This document shows, piece by piece, positions 62,716 to 64,000 of a stretch of DNA of 64,000 bases. Under the pieces are notes generated by a model, which was not told the DNA's origin, did not search any database, and saw only the letters and a list, made by a program, of their open reading frames with translations. The DNA is from Deroplatys truncata (Eukaryota; Arthropoda; Insecta; Mantodea; Mantidae). How positions within the stretch are numbered: the stretch's first letter is position 1; every line of letters starts with the position of its first letter. The stretch lies in assembly GCA_030765065.1 (NCBI GenBank), contig CM060978.1, forward strand, positions 115,425,692 through 115,489,691. The letters are read 5' to 3'. The position numbers were made by a program, and so were the translations under genes.

Positions 62716-64000
62716 GGCAGGCCCAATTGGGATCCTCAAAGGAAGAAAATTTGTGAACTGTTGCAATAGATGGGTAGACGACTCTTGATAAAGGATGCGC
62801 TTTCGACGTCTTTGCAAAGGGAGCAATTGACTGCACTTGGAACATTACATATGTAGTTGTAGAACTTTTCAGCCTGTGTGAAAATAAAACTATTGAATAC
62901 TGTTTATATCTGTTTCTCTATAAAACTGACTATTTCGGACAAACCATGGAGCGTTGATTGAAGTGCATAGTATTTTATTTTGGAAAGATTGTATACTTAA
63001 CTTTAATTTGAGTTGAAGTGGCTCCGCCCCAAATGGGACAAGCGTTGTCCTGTCGAAGAAGCGTTGTGTAAAATAGAAGGCAATGTTTGAGCCTTGATGA
63101 ACATTTTCGGTTGAGTAGTGGATAGTTTTTTGCAAGCCTTCTTTGAGCATAGTTTAAGTTTACGATAGTCATCATGAATTCACGGCGTGTGCATGTTATG
63201 CTGTGCGAGAGGGAGTACTTTGTGTGGTAATGTGTTAATTCGGAAGAAGTTTGACTAAAGACAGGTCCGCGCAACACTGACTACTTGGCACCTATCCGAA
63301 TATTAGGCAGCGAGTATACGACCGAGTAGACATAAACTAGTAGAACCGATCACTATACTCCGTTCTTCGTCCAGTGGGTCAATCATGGAAGACTGGTACC
63401 AGAGAGAGGGTTCTGCAGCATTGCATAGAGGTCTCAATCACTGAATTAGCTGGAATGAACATATGCATGAACGTCTCTTCTAATACCATGACGTAATTCC
63501 TTGCAAGTGTTTTCTGTTTGCTCTTCATGTTGAAGTACTGCTACCGTAATAGCTATGGGGAAACCACCTCTCTTGCCTAAGAGCTTGTATGGCTCTCAAC
63601 AAGGAGCCTGCACACTATAAAGCAGAACAGTAGAGAATCCGCAGTGTACGGAACATAGCAATTGCATAAATTACTTGTTTCTTGCTGAAAGACAGAAATA
63701 AGTATTTTCGTATGCAAGAGCGAAGCAGAACGTCTGACAACATATTCATTCGTTGTTAGCTGAAACTTCTATGTTTGCCCAATCGCCTAATCGGAAGAAT
63801 GCTGTTAAATAAAAGCGGCGGTAGTGGTAGTGGTGGTGGTAGTATTAGTAGTTTGGGTGGCGCAAAACTGTTGGCGTCATCAGCGCCACATTCTGGCTAC
63901 ATATTTATATACATCCTGGTACAGAATGCTCTAAGCATATCTTCTCGTTTGGCATAATCTTCCAATGACAATTCACACTTCTATAATGTCGAAAACTCTT
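62716..64000. other. Stretch without recognisable gene
   Basis: ORFs at 62,890-63,277 on the minus strand and 63,775-63,957 on the plus strand show no recognised motif; the latter is a Gly/Ser run from a (GGT)-rich simple repeat. Confidence 0.4.

Noticed and set aside
63775..63957. Gly/Ser-rich small protein at the right edge
   Set aside because: It derives from a GGT/AGT simple repeat with no other sign of a gene.

Overview
This is eukaryotic DNA from an arthropod, most likely an insect. The window is AT-rich, has GT-AG introns and AATAAA signals, and almost everything recognisable is a transposable element typical of insects: piggyBac, Tc1/mariner, hAT, I-clade and Jockey-like LINEs, a tRNA-derived SINE, LTR-like sequences and a Polinton/Maverick. 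I found no gene I can defend as a host gene, and the species cannot be named from this window.

Positions 1-42,000 are a transposon graveyard. In order: a 68-base minisatellite; a LINE tail fused to a transposase remnant (about 1.6-2.4 kb); a piggyBac element with TTAA ends that is split by an LTR-like insertion (4,062-7,504); a transposase relic of uncertain family (7.7-8.4 kb); Tc1/mariner-type relics near 15-16.4 and 18.2 kb; an I-clade LINE (18.7-24.9 kb) broken by a composite of LTR-like and dispersed repeats; a SINE; a decayed Tc1 element with both ends (35,324-36,529); a further mariner-like relic (38.8-39.8 kb); and an LTR-like block (about 40.65-41.7 kb). A dispersed repeat of about 1 kb recurs at seven or more places in both orientations.

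Positions 42,057-61,997 are a hAT transposon (8-base duplication CCTATGGT, matching ends) whose transposase is interrupted by a complete, apparently young Polinton at 42,648-59,931. The Polinton is 17,284 bases long, with 578-base terminal inverted repeats differing at only three positions and a 6-base duplication AACAGA. It encodes protein-primed DNA polymerase B, a chromodomain integrase, a packaging ATPase, an adenain-like protease, major and minor jelly-roll capsid proteins, a phospholipase A2/core protein, a fibre-like protein, a DUF8207-like protein, a coiled-coil protein, a 47-residue basic protein and a spliced cysteine-rich accessory gene. Two compact gene clusters diverge from a shared promoter at about 53.73-53.85 kb: integrase-to-ATPase on the minus strand, core-protease-capsid on the plus strand. 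Polymerase runs rightward from the left end and the accessory genes run leftward from the right end.

The most unusual observations lie inside the Polinton. (1) The polymerase has an N-terminal extension encoded by tandemly duplicated phase-1 exons. (2) The accessory gene has four exons, and a symmetric phase-2 exon duplicates a Cys/His module. (3) A correctly phased A_AAA_AAC heptamer links the core protein to a protease ORF whose conserved N-terminus lacks an AUG. (4) About ten copies of a 66-base repeat sit between two convergent genes. Positions 62,006-64,000 hold a 67-base tandem repeat and nothing else that I recognise.
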